Positions 14,378-23,814 of a DNA stretch of 47,964 nt are shown here, in pieces. Both the position numbers and the translations under genes were made by a program. This DNA comes from Deltaproteobacteria bacterium RIFCSPLOWO2_12_FULL_60_19. GTDB lineage: Bacteria; Desulfobacterota; Binatia; UBA9968. Within the stretch, counting starts at the first letter, position 1. Each line of letters begins with the position of its first letter. Location of the stretch: the NCBI GenBank assembly GCA_001798595.1, contig MGSS01000118.1, forward strand, positions 1 through 47,964. Reading direction: 5' to 3'. The notes beneath the pieces are model-generated. The model had not been told where the DNA came from. It ran no database searches and was given only the letters and a program-made list of their open reading frames with translations.

Positions 14378-15571
14378 CTAATCCATCTGCTTTCTCAGGA
14401 ACGTCGGGATGTCGTATTTATCGTCGTCGTCCGACGAAAACTGGATGGCCTTATCGAGCGTCACCGTTTCCGACTCTTGAGCGCCCTGCCGCTTGCGCTG
14501 CCACGTCGGAGTATCGAAGTCGTCCACGATCGTCCCAAGGTGAACGACTTTTTTGTTCCTGGCGGCAGCCATCGCCAGCCCCGGAAGCGCCGGCTTGCTG
14601 CGCGGCTGCTCTACCTTTTCGCCGAAGCCCGTGGCGATGACGGTCACGCGGATTTCATCTTTCATCTTCTCGTCGATTACGGCGCCGAAAATGATATTGG
14701 CGTCGTCGTGGGCTTCCTCCTGGATCATCGTCGCCGCTTCGTTGACTTCGTAGAGACTCATATCCGGGCCGCCGGTAACGCTGATGAGGAGCCCGCGCGC
14801 CCCATGGATGGAGACGTCTTCCAACAGCGGGCTGGAGATCGCCTTCTGGGCCGCCTCGACGGCGCGGTTCTCGCCGGAAGCGGAAGCCGCCCCCATGAGC
14901 GCCAGCCCCATCTCGGACATCACGGTGCGCACGTCGGCGAAATCCAGATTGATCAAGCCGGGAGTGATGATCAGATCGGAGATGCCGCGCACCGCCTGGA
15001 GCAGCACGTCGTCGGCTTTTTGAAAGGCCTCCAGCATCGTGGTGCTCTTGGCCGCGATGCTCAGCAGCCGCTGGTTCGGGATCACGATCAGCGTATCGAC
15101 GTTGGCCTTGAGCTCCTGAATCCCCTCTTCGGCCTGCTTCATCCGCTTCTTCCCTTCGAACAGGAAGGGCTTGGTCACCACGCCGACCGTCAGCGCGCCG
15201 GCTTCGCGCGCCACCTTGGCGATGATCGGCGCGCCACCGGTCCCGGTTCCGCCGCCCATCCCGGCGGTCAAGAAAATCATGTCGGAGCCGGCGAGATATT
15301 CGCGGATTCTCTGCTCGTCCTCCAACGCCGCCCGCCGTCCGATCTCGGGATTGGCGCCGGCGCCGAGCCCCTTGGTGATCTGCTCGCCGAGCTGGATTTT
15401 GATAGCGGCCCGGCTGGAGTCGATAGCCTGGGCATCGGTGTTGGCCACGATGAAGTCCACTCCGTTGAGTTTCGCCGCGATCATCGTGTTGATCGCGTTC
15501 CCGCCACCCCCGCCGACGCCGATGACCTTGATGCGGGCGCCCAAATGAACGTGTTCTACGAGCTCAAACAT
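14378..15571 (-). CDS. ftsZ: Cell division protein FtsZ
   Basis: Tubulin-like GTPase that forms the division ring at midcell. 397 residues. The N-terminal [15 protein letters not shown] binds nucleotide; the tubulin signature [10 protein letters not shown] is near 104-113; [20 protein letters not shown] carries the catalytic T7-loop region. The C-terminal tail ends [11 protein letters not shown], the conserved peptide that binds FtsA and other partners. ATG 15571 is preceded by AAGGAGGG, the strongest ribosome site in the cluster, fitting the high amount of FtsZ needed. It is the last dcw gene here, 36 nt after ftsA. Confidence 0.98.
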   Translation of the reverse strand: MFELVEHVHLGARIKVIGVGGGGGNAINTMIAAKLNGVDFIVANTDAQAIDSSRAAIKIQLGEQITKGLGAGANPEIGRRAALEDEQRIREYLAGSDMIFLTAGMGGGTGTGGAPIIAKVAREAGALTVGVVTKPFLFEGKKRMKQAEEGIQELKANVDTLIVIPNQRLLSIAAKSTTMLEAFQKADDVLLQAVRGISDLIITPGLINLDFADVRTVMSEMGLALMGAASASGENRAVEAAQKAISSPLLEDVSIHGARGLLISVTGGPDMSLYEVNEAATMIQEEAHDDANIIFGAVIDEKMKDEIRVTVIATGFGEKVEQPRSKPALPGLAMAAARNKKVVHLGTIVDDFDTPTWQRKRQGAQESETVTLDKAIQFSSDDDDKYDIPTFLRKQMD

Positions 15572-15607
15572 AAATTCCCTCCTTTTTAGTTGACCGAATT
15601 CCCGCCA

Positions 15608-16834
15608 TTAAAAAAACTCGCTGAACCAGTCCGACATCCGATTGCGCACTTTGGAAAAAACGTTATCCTCGCGAATCCGGAAAAAGTTTTTCTCCGAGCT
15701 TTTCATCCCGTAGAGCACCAGTCCCACCCCCGTGGCATAGATGGGGCTGGAGATCACGTCGATCAGTCCGCCGACGTGCGTCGGCAGGCCGAGGCGCACG
15801 GGAACGCCCAGCACCTGCTGCGCCATCTCGATCATTCCGGGCAGCAGCGTCGAGCCGCCGGTCATCACGACGCCCGACGCAAGGGTGCTTTGATAGCCCG
15901 ACTTGGCGATCTCGCGGCGCACGAGGTGGAAGATCTCCTCCAGGCGCGGCTCGATGATCTCGCAGAGGATTTGTCGCGAGAGGGTGCGCGCCGTCCTGCC
16001 TCCCGCGCTCGGCACCTCCACTCTTTCATCTTTGGCGACCATCGAGGTGCGGGCGCAGCCGTATCGTTGCTTGATGCGCTCGGCGTCGGCGATCGGGGTT
16101 CTCAGCCCCGCGGCGATATCACCCGTCAGATGGTTCCCGCCGATGGCGAGGACCGCCGTGTGCTTGACGACACCATTGTGGAACAGCGCGATATCCGTGG
16201 TCCCGCCCCCCATGTCCACCAGCGCCACACCCAGCTCCCGCTCCTCGGGAGTCAAAACCGCCTCCGCTGAGGCGAGCGGCTCGAGCACGATGTCCGCGAC
16301 GTTAAGCCCCGTGCGGTTGCAGCAGTTGACGATGTTCTGCGCCGAGGTGACCGCGCCGGTGACGATATGGACTTTCGCCTCCAGCCGGACCCCGGACATC
16401 CCCAGCGGCTCTTTGATGCCGTCCTGATCGTCGATGATGTACTCCTGCGGCAGGATGTGCAGCACCTCGCGGTCCATCGGGATCGCCACCGCCTTGGCCG
16501 CGTCGATCACCCGCTCGACGTCCCGCTGGCTCACCTCTTTGTTCTTGACAGCAACGATGCCGTGGCTGTTGAAGCCCTTGATGTGGCCGCCCGCGATGCC
16601 GGTGAAGACGGAATTGATCTCGCAGCCGGCCATGATCTCCGCCTCTTCGACCGCCTTTTTGATCGACTCGACGGTACTCTCGATATTGATCACGACGCCC
16701 TTGCGGAGCCCCTGCGAGCTGTGGGACCCGACGCCGATAATCTCCACGCCCCGATCGGTCACCTCGCCGACGACCGCGCAGACCTTCGAAGTGCCGATAT
16801 CCAGGCCGACCACCAGACTGTTTCGTTTACTCAT
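15608..16834 (-). CDS. ftsA: Cell division protein FtsA
   Basis: Actin-like ATPase that tethers FtsZ to the membrane. 408 residues. VVGLDIGTSKVCAVVGEV at 8-25 is phosphate-1; VDMGGGTTDIALFHNG is phosphate-2; GVVMTGGSTLLPGM is the adenosine site. The C-terminal end NRMSDWFSEFF is an amphipathic helix of the kind that inserts in the membrane. It lies between ftsQ and ftsZ as in most genomes. A short repeat array separates it from ftsQ. Confidence 0.97.
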   Translation of the reverse strand: MSKRNSLVVGLDIGTSKVCAVVGEVTDRGVEIIGVGSHSSQGLRKGVVINIESTVESIKKAVEEAEIMAGCEINSVFTGIAGGHIKGFNSHGIVAVKNKEVSQRDVERVIDAAKAVAIPMDREVLHILPQEYIIDDQDGIKEPLGMSGVRLEAKVHIVTGAVTSAQNIVNCCNRTGLNVADIVLEPLASAEAVLTPEERELGVALVDMGGGTTDIALFHNGVVKHTAVLAIGGNHLTGDIAAGLRTPIADAERIKQRYGCARTSMVAKDERVEVPSAGGRTARTLSRQILCEIIEPRLEEIFHLVRREIAKSGYQSTLASGVVMTGGSTLLPGMIEMAQQVLGVPVRLGLPTHVGGLIDVISSPIYATGVGLVLYGMKSSEKNFFRIREDNVFSKVRNRMSDWFSEFF

Positions 16835-16859
16835 ATCTCTTCGCTTCGCTCAGAAACTC

Positions 16860-16908
16860 AGAAGTTTTCCTTGAACCCTTGAACCCTTTGAACAACTTTG
16901 AACCTTTC
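16860..16908. repeat. Short repeat array between ftsQ and ftsA
   Basis: CTTGAACC, CTTGAACC, CTTTGAAC, AACTTTGAACC follow one another in steps of 7-10 bases. This fills most of the 74-nt gap. Unlike its relatives, only one arm is evident. Confidence 0.55.
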
Positions 16909-17724
16909 TTACTTTACCCGCGCCACGACCTGATCGCGGAAACGAAAGTCCAAAACGCCGAGCCGCTCTTCCTGACCTTTCCAGAGCGCGAGCACCCGCT
17001 CCAGCCGGCTGAGCTTCTCCTCCCACTCTCCCCATCCCATCTGCAGCGCGAGCCGATAGGTCATGGGATATAGCGTCACGCCGCCCTGCTTAAGAAAGTG
17101 AATCTCGGACACCGCCAAAGGGTCCTGGCCCATCAGGTCGTTGAGCCTGAGCGCCTCCTGAATTCGCTGCCGGGTCGCGAACGACGTCGGATAGGCGAGG
17201 TCCTCCGGCTCCAACCCCGTCAGCAGCGGAAAATCCATGTTGTCGCCCGGCTCGACCTGCTTAAAGACGAATCCTTCGCGATCCACATAGTAGAGCGCGC
17301 CCAGCACCGCGATCGCCTTCGCCTCCCGCTCCTCCACTTCGATCACCACCCGGCGGGGGAATTCCCGGCGCACGAGAACACGCCTGACCCAGGGGTGGGC
17401 CGCCACTCTTTTCTCGGCCGCCACGGGATCCACTTTCCAGACGCTGGCGCCGTGTTTGAGAGCGGCGAGGGCGACGATTTCGGCGCCGCCGAGTTTTTCT
17501 CCGCCCTTCACCTTGATCTCCCGGACGGCGAAGATTTCGTGCTCGAGAAAGGCGTCGACCAGCCGGTCGGCAGCCTCGATCACCTGGCGCCACTCCTTGT
17601 CGAGCAGCCAGAAAGTCGACGCCGACGCCGCGAACAGGGCGACGGCGATGAGCGCCAGCAGACCCAGGCGCCCGCCGTTTCGCTCCGCCTTCTGTTTCTT
17701 GCGGCGAGAAAAAAAGACTCCCAT
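16909..17724 (-). CDS. ftsQ: Cell division protein FtsQ
   Basis: Bitopic divisome protein linking early and late division proteins. From ATG 17724 it has 271 residues: a basic cytoplasmic start (FFSRRKKQKAERNGGR), one membrane helix (LGLLALIAVALFAASASTFW), a POTRA domain (FAVREIKVKGGEKLGGAEIV... HPWVRRVLVRREFPRRVVIE) and a C-terminal beta domain. GGGGGAG lies 8 nt before ATG 17724; the open frame reaches ATG 17757 inside murB. Five nt after murB, so cotranscribed. The C-terminus ends VARVK. Confidence 0.93.
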   Translation of the reverse strand: MGVFFSRRKKQKAERNGGRLGLLALIAVALFAASASTFWLLDKEWRQVIEAADRLVDAFLEHEIFAVREIKVKGGEKLGGAEIVALAALKHGASVWKVDPVAAEKRVAAHPWVRRVLVRREFPRRVVIEVEEREAKAIAVLGALYYVDREGFVFKQVEPGDNMDFPLLTGLEPEDLAYPTSFATRQRIQEALRLNDLMGQDPLAVSEIHFLKQGGVTLYPMTYRLALQMGWGEWEEKLSRLERVLALWKGQEERLGVLDFRFRDQVVARVK

Positions 17725-17729
17725 GCTTC

Positions 17730-18671
17730 TCACTCCCCCGGCGCGCGGGCCGGCCATTCCCCCAGCGGCTTGACTTCGGCCATAAGCTCGATGCCGAATT
17801 GCTTCTTCACCTCCGCCCGCGCCAAATCCATCAATGTGGTAACGTCTTCGGCTCTCGCGCCGCCGAGATTGACGATGAAGTTCGCATGGCGCTGAGAGAT
17901 CTCGGCCTTGCCGATGCGCTTTCCCTTGAGGCCCGCCGCTTCGATCAACCGCCCCGCGAAATCTCCCGGCGGGTTGCGAAACATCGAGCCGGCGTTGGGA
18001 TAACCCGCCGGCTGGCTCCGTTTCCTCCGGCCGACCAGATCCCTAACTTTCGCGCCGACCTCGTCGGCGACGCCGCGCCGGAGGCGCAGGCGCACGGCCG
18101 TGACGATCGTCCCGGCCGGCAGATGCGAATCGCGATAGGTGAAGACCATTTCATGGCGGCCGAAACTGACCGCTTCCGCTTCGGCGGTGATCGCCTCGAC
18201 CGAGTCCACGATCTTTTCCATCTCCGAGCCGTAGGCGCCCGCGTTCATGACGAGCGCGCCGCCGACGCTACCGGGAATGCCCTCGGCAAACTCCAGCCCG
18301 CAGTTCCCGCGCCGCGCCGCCTCGCGCACCAGTTGGGTCACCGCGTAGGCGGCGCCGACGTGGGCCAAAACCGCGTCGCCCTCCTCGCGCCATTCGACCC
18401 GCTTGAACTCTCCGCCCAGCCGGATCACCGCGCCGCGCACGCCGCGGTCGCTCACCAGCACGTTGCTCCCCTTGCCCAGGAGATGGAAGGAAACTTTGTC
18501 ACGGGTAAGCAGGCGCAACACTTCGATCAAAGCCTGGCGGCTTTCCACGTCGAGAAAATAGTCGGCGGGACCGCCGATCTTAAACGTCGTGTAGCGCGCC
18601 AGCGGCTCATCGAGCTTCACCTTCAGACCCGCGATGCGCTTCAATTCTTCAGCGAGAGATGGTTCGGCCAT
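17730..18671 (-). CDS. murB: UDP-N-acetylenolpyruvoylglucosamine reductase
   Basis: NADPH- and FAD-dependent step making UDP-MurNAc. 313 residues from ATG 18671. TTFKIGGPADYF, GKGSNVLVSDRGVRG, FAEGIPGSVGGALVMNAGAY and GYPNAGSMFRNPPGDFAG (catalytic Ser) are all present; the pattern and length fit type II MurB. The open frame extends to 18767 through a repeat array, giving 32 Phe-rich residues with no family counterpart, so they are excluded. Follows murC at 99 nt and is 5 nt before ftsQ. Confidence 0.96.
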   Translation of the reverse strand: MAEPSLAEELKRIAGLKVKLDEPLARYTTFKIGGPADYFLDVESRQALIEVLRLLTRDKVSFHLLGKGSNVLVSDRGVRGAVIRLGGEFKRVEWREEGDAVLAHVGAAYAVTQLVREAARRGNCGLEFAEGIPGSVGGALVMNAGAYGSEMEKIVDSVEAITAEAEAVSFGRHEMVFTYRDSHLPAGTIVTAVRLRLRRGVADEVGAKVRDLVGRRKRSQPAGYPNAGSMFRNPPGDFAGRLIEAAGLKGKRIGKAEISQRHANFIVNLGGARAEDVTTLMDLARAEVKKQFGIELMAEVKPLGEWPARAPGE

Positions 18672-18770
18672 TTTATTGCAAAATGCAAAGTGAAAATTGA
18701 AAAATGCAAAACGAAAGAAGGTCAGCCGAATCGAAGAAGTTTGCAATTTGGCTTTTACAATTTGCATTTT
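18672..18770. repeat. Inverted heptad array between murC and murB
   Basis: The left arm reads GCAAAAT GCAAAGT GAAAATT GAAAAAT GCAAAAC GAAAGAA in exact 7-base steps. The right arm reads GTTTGCA ATTTGGC TTTTACA ATTTGCA TTTTTCA TTTTCCC, the approximate inverse. It fills the whole gap. Confidence 0.85.
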
Positions 18771-20144
18771 TCATTTTCCCAACGCTTTAACGATCTGTTC
18801 TCCGACTTTATAGATATCTCCCGCGCCCAGAGTCAGCACGATGTCGCCCGATTGAAGCTTCGGCAGCAGGCGCTGGGCGATCCGTTCCTTGTCCGCGACG
18901 TATTCGACGTCGAGATGGCCGTGCTGCTTGACCGCTTGATAGAGCGCCTCGCCGGAGGCGCCCGCCATCGGCTCCTCTCCCGCCGCATAGACTTCCGTCA
19001 GGACCAGCCGGTCCGCGCCTTCGAAAGCGGTCACGAAGTCGTCGAACAGATCGCGCGTCCGCGAGTAACGATGGGGCTGGAAGAGCACGGTGAGCGGCCG
19101 CTTCCAGCTGTCGCGGATCGCGGCGATCGTCGCCCGAATCTCCACCGGATGGTGGCCGTAGTCGTCGATGACGAGAATCCCTTTCGCCTCCCCTTTGACT
19201 TCGAAGCGGCGGTGGATGCCGGTGAACGATTCCAACCCCTCCGCGATGCGCGCAAACGGAATCTCCAGCTCCTGGGCGACTGCCACGGCGGCCAGCGCGT
19301 TGCTCGCGCTGTGCCGTCCGGGAATATTGAGCTTGAGCCTGCCCACGACGCTGCCGTGCCGCGCAACGGGAAATTCGACCGCCATCGGGCTCATGGAGAG
19401 ATCGCGCGCGCTCCAATCGGCCTCCGGCGAGAAGCCGTAGGTGACGAAGCGCTTTTTCATCTTGGGAATCAGCGCGCGGACGTTCGGGTGGTCGAGGCAC
19501 AGGACCGCCGCGCCGTAGAACGGCACCTTGTTGATGAAATTTAGAAAGCTCTCCATCAGGCGCTCCATGGTCTGGTGGAAGTCGATGTGCTCGCGGTCGA
19601 TGTTGGTGACGACGGCGATCGTCGGAGAGAGGAGCAAAAAAGTCCCGTCGCTCTCGTCCGCTTCCGCCACCAGCATTTCGCCCTGGCCGAGCCGCGCGTT
19701 GCTGCCGAGCGCCCGCACCCGGCCGCCGATGACCATCGTCGGGTCCAGGCCGGCCGCGCTCAACACGGCGGCGATCATGGAAGTCGTCGTAGTCTTGCCG
19801 TGGCTGCCGGCGACGGCGATGCCGTATTTCATCCGCATCAGCTCCGCCAGCATCTCGGCCCGCGGGATGACGGGGATGCTCCGCCGGCGCGCTTCGAGCA
19901 CTTCCGGATTGGTGAATTTGACCGCAGTCGAGATCACGACCACCGACGGATTGCCGGAAAGATTCGCCTCCCGGTGGCCGAGAAACACCTCCGCGCCCAG
20001 AGCCTGCAAGCGCTCGATCGTCTCGCTCTCGCGCAAGTCCGAGCCGGTCACTGTGTAACCCAAGTTCAACAAGACCTCCGCGATCCCGCTCATGCCGATG
20101 CCGCCGATGCCGACGAAGTGAATGCGATGTTTCTTCTCCAACAT
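18771..20144 (-). CDS. murC: UDP-N-acetylmuramate-L-alanine ligase
   Basis: Adds L-alanine to UDP-MurNAc with ATP. 457 residues. HFVGIGGIGMSGIAEVL at 9-25 is the MurC-specific Rossmann motif; AVAGSHGKTTTTSMIA is the P-loop; EADESDGTFL and NIDREHIDFH follow the Mur ligase order; DDYGHHPVEIRATI and FQPHRYSRT mark the C-terminal domain. Separated from murG by 56 nt of GCCTCAC repeats. No anomalies inside the coding region. Confidence 0.97.
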   Translation of the reverse strand: MLEKKHRIHFVGIGGIGMSGIAEVLLNLGYTVTGSDLRESETIERLQALGAEVFLGHREANLSGNPSVVVISTAVKFTNPEVLEARRRSIPVIPRAEMLAELMRMKYGIAVAGSHGKTTTTSMIAAVLSAAGLDPTMVIGGRVRALGSNARLGQGEMLVAEADESDGTFLLLSPTIAVVTNIDREHIDFHQTMERLMESFLNFINKVPFYGAAVLCLDHPNVRALIPKMKKRFVTYGFSPEADWSARDLSMSPMAVEFPVARHGSVVGRLKLNIPGRHSASNALAAVAVAQELEIPFARIAEGLESFTGIHRRFEVKGEAKGILVIDDYGHHPVEIRATIAAIRDSWKRPLTVLFQPHRYSRTRDLFDDFVTAFEGADRLVLTEVYAAGEEPMAGASGEALYQAVKQHGHLDVEYVADKERIAQRLLPKLQSGDIVLTLGAGDIYKVGEQIVKALGK

Positions 20145-20152
20145 AATGCCGT

Positions 20153-20211
20153 TAGGCGTAAGGGGTGAGGGGTTAGGGGAATCGCCTCACGCCTCACGCC
20201 TCACGCCTCAC
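20153..20211. repeat. Inverted heptad array overlapping the murG stop
   Basis: Four perfect GCCTCAC units at 20184-20211 face GGCGTAA GGGGTGA GGGGTTA units on the left. The last three codons and the stop of murG (20201-20211) lie inside the array. Confidence 0.85.
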
Positions 20212-21271
20212 GGACTAGGGCATAACATTCATCTACGATCTTTTTAGCCGCCTCGGGTCTTCCCAGCCCGAGCGCCGCCTTTCCCATCGCTTGGAGCCGG
20301 GCGCGATTTAAATAGTGCCGGCGAATCTGCTCGGTCAGTTTGGTTCCGTCCAATTCCCGTTCGAGGATCATCTCTGCCGCGCCCTGCTCCTTCAACGCTT
20401 CGGCGTTGAATCGCTGGTGGTCGTCTGCGGCGTAAGGATAGGGGATAAGAATCGCCGGCTTGCCGAAAACGGTCAGCTCGGCGATCGTCGTCGCTCCCGC
20501 GCGGCATACGACGAGATCGGCCCGCGCGTAGGCCTCGTCCATCTTGTCGATAAACGGCAGCAGCTCGACCTCGAAGGGCAGAGCCGCGTAGGCGCTCTTT
20601 GTCCATTCGAGATCAGCCGCGCCGGTCTGGTGAATCACCTTGATCCCCGAAGCCAGCTCCACGAGCCCCTTCATCGTCTCGACCGCGCCGACGTTGATCC
20701 GGTGCGCGCCCGCGCTGCCGCCGAAAATCAGCAGCGTAAATTTGCCGCTCGGGCGAACCTCGGGGAGCTTCCGCCAGCGCACCGGATTTCCCGTTTCGAC
20801 GACCTTGCCACGCGGAAAAAAGGCGGCGCTGCCGTCGTACGAGGTAAAAATCCGATTCACCGCGCGCCCCAGAATCCGATTCGTTAATCCGGGGCGAAGA
20901 TTTTGCTCCATGATCGCGCTGCGAACCCCTGTGAGCCTGGCCGCAGCCACAACCGGCCCGGAGGCGTAGCCGCCCAGGCCGATGACGCAGTCGGGGCGGA
21001 AGCGACGGATGATCTTGAGCGAGCGGCACACGCTCGCCGGGACGCCGTAGAGCGCGTCTATCAGACCGCGCCCTCCTCGCCCTTTCAGCCCTCTTACGGG
21101 AATTGTTTCCAGCGGAAAGCCCGCGGCCGGAACGGCGCGGCTTTCGATTCCCGCCTCGGTGCCTACAAAAAGAATCTCCGCCATAGGATCTCGATTGCGA
21201 AACTCTTCCGCCACGGCCAGGCCGGGGAAGAGATGGCCTCCGGTCCCCCCGCCCGCCATGATGACGCGCAT
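20201..21271 (-). CDS. murG: UDP-N-acetylglucosamine-N-acetylmuramyl transferase
   Basis: Adds GlcNAc to lipid I to form lipid II on the inner face of the membrane. 356 residues from ATG 21271. IMAGGGTGGHLFPGLAVAEE at 4-23 is the acceptor-side G-loop; GLGGYASGPVVAAA and MEQNLRPGLTNRIL (the usual EQN) follow; LLIFGGSAGAHRIN and CRAGATTIAELTVFGKPAIL are the UDP-GlcNAc site. An open frame continues upstream antisense-like through ftsW, but the conserved start and the 2-nt spacing to the ftsW stop fix the start. Ends inside a repeat array. Confidence 0.97.
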   Translation of the reverse strand: MRVIMAGGGTGGHLFPGLAVAEEFRNRDPMAEILFVGTEAGIESRAVPAAGFPLETIPVRGLKGRGGRGLIDALYGVPASVCRSLKIIRRFRPDCVIGLGGYASGPVVAAARLTGVRSAIMEQNLRPGLTNRILGRAVNRIFTSYDGSAAFFPRGKVVETGNPVRWRKLPEVRPSGKFTLLIFGGSAGAHRINVGAVETMKGLVELASGIKVIHQTGAADLEWTKSAYAALPFEVELLPFIDKMDEAYARADLVVCRAGATTIAELTVFGKPAILIPYPYAADDHQRFNAEALKEQGAAEMILERELDGTKLTEQIRRHYLNRARLQAMGKAALGLGRPEAAKKIVDECYALVREA

Positions 21272-21273
21272 CC

Positions 21274-22371
21274 TCACCTTCTCCTGCGCGACAGGCTGAT
21301 CAGCATTCCCGCCTCGATCAGATTCATGATCATCGCCGAGCCACCGTAACTGATAAACGGCAGCACCAGCCCTTTCGTCGGCATCAATCCCATCACCACG
21401 CCCATGTGAACCAGCGCCTGGAGGCCGAGCAGCGTCGTCAGGCCGAAGGCGAGGTACTGGGAAAAGGGATCCCCGAGTTTTCCGCTGAGACTGAGACCGC
21501 GCACGATGAGGACGGCAAAAAGCCCGAGCACGCAGAGCACGCCAAGCAGTCCCATCTCTTCGCCGATCACGGAAAAAATAAAATCGGTGTGCGCCTCGGG
21601 AAGGTAGTGCAACTTTTGGCGGCTTTCGCCCAGCCCGCGCCCCCACAACTGCCCCGAGCCGAAGGCGATGTAGGACTGAATAATCTGAAAGCCGCTGTTC
21701 GAAGCGTCCTGCCAGGGGTCTAAAAATGAAAGCAGCCGCCGCAGGCGGTACTCTTTGCCCACCACGGCGAACGCCACGGCGGGCAACGCCGCGAGGCCTA
21801 TATAAGCCAGATGCGACCACTTCGCGCCGGCGACAAAGAGCATGGAGATAAGAACCAATCCGAGAGTCAGCGCCGTGCCGAGATCGGGCTCGACGACGAT
21901 CAGCGCCAGCACCAGCCCGCCGATCAACACGTGGGGCAGGACTCCGATAGAAAACTCGCGTATCTTGTCGCTCTTCTTCGCCAACGAATGAGCGAGGTAG
22001 ACCACGAAGCAGAGCTTGGCGAATTCCGCCGGTTGAAAAGCGATGCCGGCCAGCGGCAGCCAGCGGCGAGCGCCCCCGCGCGCCAAGCCGACGCCGGGGA
22101 TGAGAGCCAAAATCAGCAGCAGCAGCGCGATCCCCAAGAGAGGATAGGCAAACCGGCGATAGAGAGCGGGCGGGATCAGCGCGGCGACAAAGAGCCCCAC
22201 GAGCCCTACGCCCGCAGCGATCAACTGCTTGCGGAAAAAATAGGTGCCGTCGGCAAAACGCTCCTGGGCATGGAGATAGCTGGTGCTCAGCACCATCGTG
22301 ATCCCCACGGCCAACAGCACGGCCACGGCGCAAAACAGCCAGCCGTCGACGGCGATTCCGTCCTTCGTCAT
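21274..22371 (-). CDS. ftsW: Lipid II polymerase FtsW
   Basis: Polytopic SEDS-family glycosyltransferase that polymerises septal peptidoglycan with the class B PBP. 365 residues with about ten hydrophobic segments. Conserved features include GARRWLPLAGIAFQPAEFAK, LVLALIVVEPDLGTAL (catalytic Asp), YIAFGSGQLWGRGLGESRQK, HTDFIFSVIGEEMG and FISYGGSAMIMNL. ATG 22371 overlaps the murD stop in ATGA, so translation is coupled. Assigned as FtsW rather than RodA from its place between murD and murG. Confidence 0.96.
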   Translation of the reverse strand: MTKDGIAVDGWLFCAVAVLLAVGITMVLSTSYLHAQERFADGTYFFRKQLIAAGVGLVGLFVAALIPPALYRRFAYPLLGIALLLLILALIPGVGLARGGARRWLPLAGIAFQPAEFAKLCFVVYLAHSLAKKSDKIREFSIGVLPHVLIGGLVLALIVVEPDLGTALTLGLVLISMLFVAGAKWSHLAYIGLAALPAVAFAVVGKEYRLRRLLSFLDPWQDASNSGFQIIQSYIAFGSGQLWGRGLGESRQKLHYLPEAHTDFIFSVIGEEMGLLGVLCVLGLFAVLIVRGLSLSGKLGDPFSQYLAFGLTTLLGLQALVHMGVVMGLMPTKGLVLPFISYGGSAMIMNLIEAGMLISLSRRRR

Positions 22372-23702
22372 AGACTTTCAACCAGCTCCTTGAACTGTTT
22401 TCCCCGCTCCGTATAGTCCCGGAACATATCGAAGCTCGAACAGGCGGGAGAGAGCAGCACGACATCTCCAGGCCGGCTGGACCGGCGGGCCTCATCGACC
22501 GCCGCCGCCAGATTTTCGACGACGACCGTGTCCGTGAGATCGCCCAGCGCGGCGCGGATCTTCTCTTTCGCCGCGCCGAACAGAATCAGCTTTTTGACGG
22601 TTCGTTTGATCTCCCTTTCGAGAATCCGATAGTCGCCGCCCTTGTCCACGCCGCCGGCCAGCAGCAGCACCGGTACGGAGAAACTTGCCAATGACTTCAC
22701 CACCGCGCCGACGTTGGTCCCCTTGGAATCGTTGAAATATCGAACCCCGTCTTTCTCGCGCACGAATTCCAGCCGGTGCTCCAGCCCGGGAAATCCGTCG
22801 ATCGCTCTTTGAATCGCGTCGGCCGGAGCGCTGGCGGCCTTCGCCGCCGCCGTGGCGGCCATGAGGTTCTCCACGTTATGGACTCCCTCGATTTTCACTC
22901 GCGCCAGGGAATAACGCTCCTCTTTGCCCCCGCCGCGCCAGACGATTTCCGCCTTGCCTGCGTACACGCCCTCTTCCACGGGCGTCCAGCCGAATGAAAT
23001 CACCTGAGAACGAATGCGCTCCTTCGCGGCCCATACAAGAGCATCGTCCCGGTTGAGCACCGCGACGTCGCCCGGCCGCTGAGCGGCAAAGATTTGCTCC
23101 TTGGCCTCGCAGTAGGCGCGAAAGTCCGGATAGCGATCGAGATGGTCTTCGCTCAGGTTCAGCAGCGCGGCGACTTTAGGGCGAAATTCTTCGACCCACT
23201 CGAGCTGGAAGCTGCTGATCTCGACCACGCCCCACTGCCAGTCGCCGCCGGCAAAGCCGATCAGCGGCGCGCCGATGTTTCCGCCGACAAAAGTCGTGAA
23301 GCCGGAAGCTTTAAGCATCTCTCCCACCAGCGCCGTAGTCGTGCTCTTCCCGTTGGTCCCAGTGATCGCCACGATGGGCGCGCGGAGGAAACGGTAGGCC
23401 AGCTCGATTTCGCTCAGAATCTTGACGCCTCGGCGCTCGGCTTCGCGAAGCAGGATATTGTCGTGCGGCACGCCGGGGCTGGGAACCAACATATCGATGC
23501 CGGCCAGCCAGGCCGGCGCCTCGCCGCCTAAAAAGTAGCGGACCGGCAAGTTGCCGAGGGCGGCGATCTCGCCACCCAGCTCCGCTTCGCTTTTGCAATC
23601 ACTCACCAGCACTTCCGCTCCCCGATCGGCCAGAAAGCGGGCCGCCGCGCGTCCCGTTCGCGCCAGGCCCAGCACCATTACCCGCTTTCCTTTGAGGTCC
23701 AT
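22368..23702 (-). CDS. murD: UDP-N-acetylmuramoylalanine-D-glutamate ligase
   Basis: Adds D-glutamate to the stem peptide. 444 residues. VMVLGLARTGRAAARFLADR at 9-28; PSPGVPHDN; AITGTNGKSTTTALVGEML is the P-loop; NLSEDHLDRY; FNDSKGTNVGAVVKSL with the metal-site residues; LSPACSSFDMFRDYTERG near the end. Overlaps ftsW by 4 nt. The gap to mraY upstream holds an inverted repeat array. No divergence from family length. Confidence 0.97.
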   Translation of the reverse strand: MDLKGKRVMVLGLARTGRAAARFLADRGAEVLVSDCKSEAELGGEIAALGNLPVRYFLGGEAPAWLAGIDMLVPSPGVPHDNILLREAERRGVKILSEIELAYRFLRAPIVAITGTNGKSTTTALVGEMLKASGFTTFVGGNIGAPLIGFAGGDWQWGVVEISSFQLEWVEEFRPKVAALLNLSEDHLDRYPDFRAYCEAKEQIFAAQRPGDVAVLNRDDALVWAAKERIRSQVISFGWTPVEEGVYAGKAEIVWRGGGKEERYSLARVKIEGVHNVENLMAATAAAKAASAPADAIQRAIDGFPGLEHRLEFVREKDGVRYFNDSKGTNVGAVVKSLASFSVPVLLLAGGVDKGGDYRILEREIKRTVKKLILFGAAKEKIRAALGDLTDTVVVENLAAAVDEARRSSRPGDVVLLSPACSSFDMFRDYTERGKQFKELVESL

Positions 23703-23707
23703 CTTTT

Positions 23708-23814
23708 CAGTGAGCAGTGAGTAGTGAGCCGTGAGTAGTAAAATAACGATCTTAAGATCCTCAATGCCGTCCCCTCACTACTCACTTCCTCACTACTCAC
23801 TACTCACTATCTCA
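23708..23814. repeat. Inverted heptad array between mraY and murD
   Basis: The left arm reads CAGTGAG CAGTGAG TAGTGAG CCGTGAG. The right arm carries CTCACTA repeated several times, the exact inverse unit. The right arm runs over the mraY stop codon (23807-23809). The stem could exceed 30 bp around a loop of about 45 nt. Confidence 0.9.

Noticed and set aside
17799-19544. 581-codon open frame on plus, opposite murB and murC
   Set aside because: Antisense shadow in GC-rich DNA; it spans two strongly conserved minus-strand genes and an array, and its product has no recognisable motif.
20184-20211. Four perfect GCCTCAC units as a possible CRISPR or iteron array
   Set aside because: Units are contiguous 7-mers without spacers, with a partner inverted arm; no Cas or replication gene is near.
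21272-22495. Upstream half of a 764-codon frame ending in murG, which would look like a fusion
   Set aside because: It lies out of frame through ftsW on the same strand, is Arg-rich without motifs, and murG has its own conserved start at 21271.
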